Shown piece after piece: positions 63,548-64,000 of a stretch of 64,000 nucleotides of DNA. Within the stretch, counting starts at the first letter, position 1, and each line of letters starts with the position of its first letter. A program made the translations under genes and the position numbers. The notes under the pieces were generated by a model, which was given only the letters and a program-made list of their open reading frames with translations, had not been told where the DNA came from and did not search any database. The DNA is taken from assembly GCA_963704815.1 (NCBI GenBank), contig CAVPHU010000005.1:558001-622000 (forward strand). The letters are read 5' to 3'. The DNA comes from DATKWD01 sp963704815. GTDB lineage: Bacteria > Actinomycetota > Acidimicrobiia > Acidimicrobiales > Salinilacustritrichaceae.

Positions 63548-64000
63548 GCCGTGGTCGTGGGCCGGGCCTGGTCTGGCTTCGGCGGGACCTCCGCCTCGAC
63601 GACAACCCGGCCTGGGCGGCTGCGACGAGCCGGCACGACGAGGTGGTGGCCCTGTTCATCCTCGAGCCGACCCTGCTCGCGACCGCCGGGGACAAGCGGC
63701 GCGACCAGTTGCTCGGGCACCTCGCTGTCCTGCATGAGGAACTGCAGGAGCGCGGTGGCGGGCTCACCGTTCGCATCGGCCCGGCCGTCGACGCGCTCCC
63801 GCTCGCGGTGGCCGACGCCGACGCGTGCGCCGTCTATCTGAACGCGGATGTCTCCCCGTTTTCGGTCGCTCGCGACGCGGCTGCGCTGGGCGCGATCGCG
63901 GTGCCCATCGAGTCCTTCCACGGCCTGAACGTGCACGAGCCCGGCTCGGTGCTCACGCAGGCCGGCACGGTGTCCCAAGTCTTCACGCCGTTCTACAAGA
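63517..64000 (+). CDS. Deoxyribodipyrimidine photolyase, N-terminal part (cut by the window edge)
   Basis: The frame runs off the right end. It encodes the photolyase N-terminal signature LVWLRRDLRLDDNPAW, then VALFILEPTLL, KRRDQLLGHLAVLHEEL and VFTPFYK, typical of the antenna-binding domain of CPD photolyases. These enzymes repair UV-made pyrimidine dimers with blue light. The start could be GTG at 63517, which overlaps the SDR gene by 31 bp, or CTG at 63544, which overlaps the SDR stop. The FAD domain lies outside the window. Confidence 0.85.
   Translation, partial: MCRGNGSNTLSRGRGPGLVWLRRDLRLDDNPAWAAATSRHDEVVALFILEPTLLATAGDKRRDQLLGHLAVLHEELQERGGGLTVRIGPAVDALPLAVADADACAVYLNADVSPFSVARDAAALGAIAVPIESFHGLNVHEPGSVLTQAGTVSQVFTPFYK

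Overview
The window is about 64 kb of high-GC actinobacterial chromosome around the replication origin. Positions 1-28300 follow the gene order known from the mycobacterial origin (Rv3909 to ileT in M. tuberculosis): a DUF6049 protein, a kinase that matches the C-terminal half of the mycobacterial MurJ/MviN fusion, a SigM-type sigma/anti-sigma pair, trxB, trxA, parB-parA, rsmG, jag, yidC, yidD, rnpA, rpmH, dnaA, dnaN, recF, a DUF721 gene, gyrB, gyrA, a DUF3566 gene and tRNA-Ile. Genes absent from that order sit between these landmarks (degV, two small membrane proteins, a MarR regulator with a renalase-like flavoprotein, lon). Mycothiol-type enzymes and the family content suggest a deep actinobacterium, probably class Acidimicrobiia; this is inferred from gene content, not from a marker tree.

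The core is laid out as follows. Plus-strand genes from 1 to 9010 meet lon tail to tail. trxA then faces a long minus-strand run that reads rpmH-rnpA-yidD-yidC-jag-rsmG-parA-parB, with two parS sites upstream of parA. dnaA-dnaN-recF-DUF721-gyrB-gyrA reads rightward. DnaA boxes lie upstream of dnaA (two perfect boxes in a 15-bp inverted repeat), between dnaA and dnaN (the likely oriC), and beside trxA.

From 28.3 kb onward the content is accessory. There is a regulator-like gene with a C-terminal ribbon-helix-helix-like segment, and a metal-binding-looking lipoprotein operon (30.8-34.0 kb) near an ECF sigma gene. A zinc-type ArsR/CDF efflux pair lies beside cysteine-poor L28/L33 genes. Then come a beta-lactamase-fold hydrolase, a second sigma/anti-sigma pair, an ABC-F protein, release factor 3, two convergent DoxX-like proteins, an MgtE-N/CBS plus DUF1003 pair, secreted beta-propeller and FG-GAP proteins, a four-nucleotide-overlap operon of SsuD-like monooxygenase, LuxR-type ATPase regulator and membrane-anchored Hsp70, and finally a tightly coupled flavoprotein-DUF1365-CFA synthase-SRPBCC-SDR-photolyase operon cut by the right edge.

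Two themes cross the whole window. First, many start codons sit 7 to 10 nt after the last T of a TANNNT-type -10 hexamer, which points to leaderless or nearly leaderless mRNAs; two genes (the SigM-like sigma gene and rnpA) then appear to start on ATC or ATT. Second, at least five otherwise intact genes (trxB, a secreted hydrolase, an ABC-F gene, prfC, the LuxR gene) carry single-base frame changes, two of them twice. Most are net +1, a pattern that fits uncorrected read errors better than gene decay, though the sequence alone cannot settle it.
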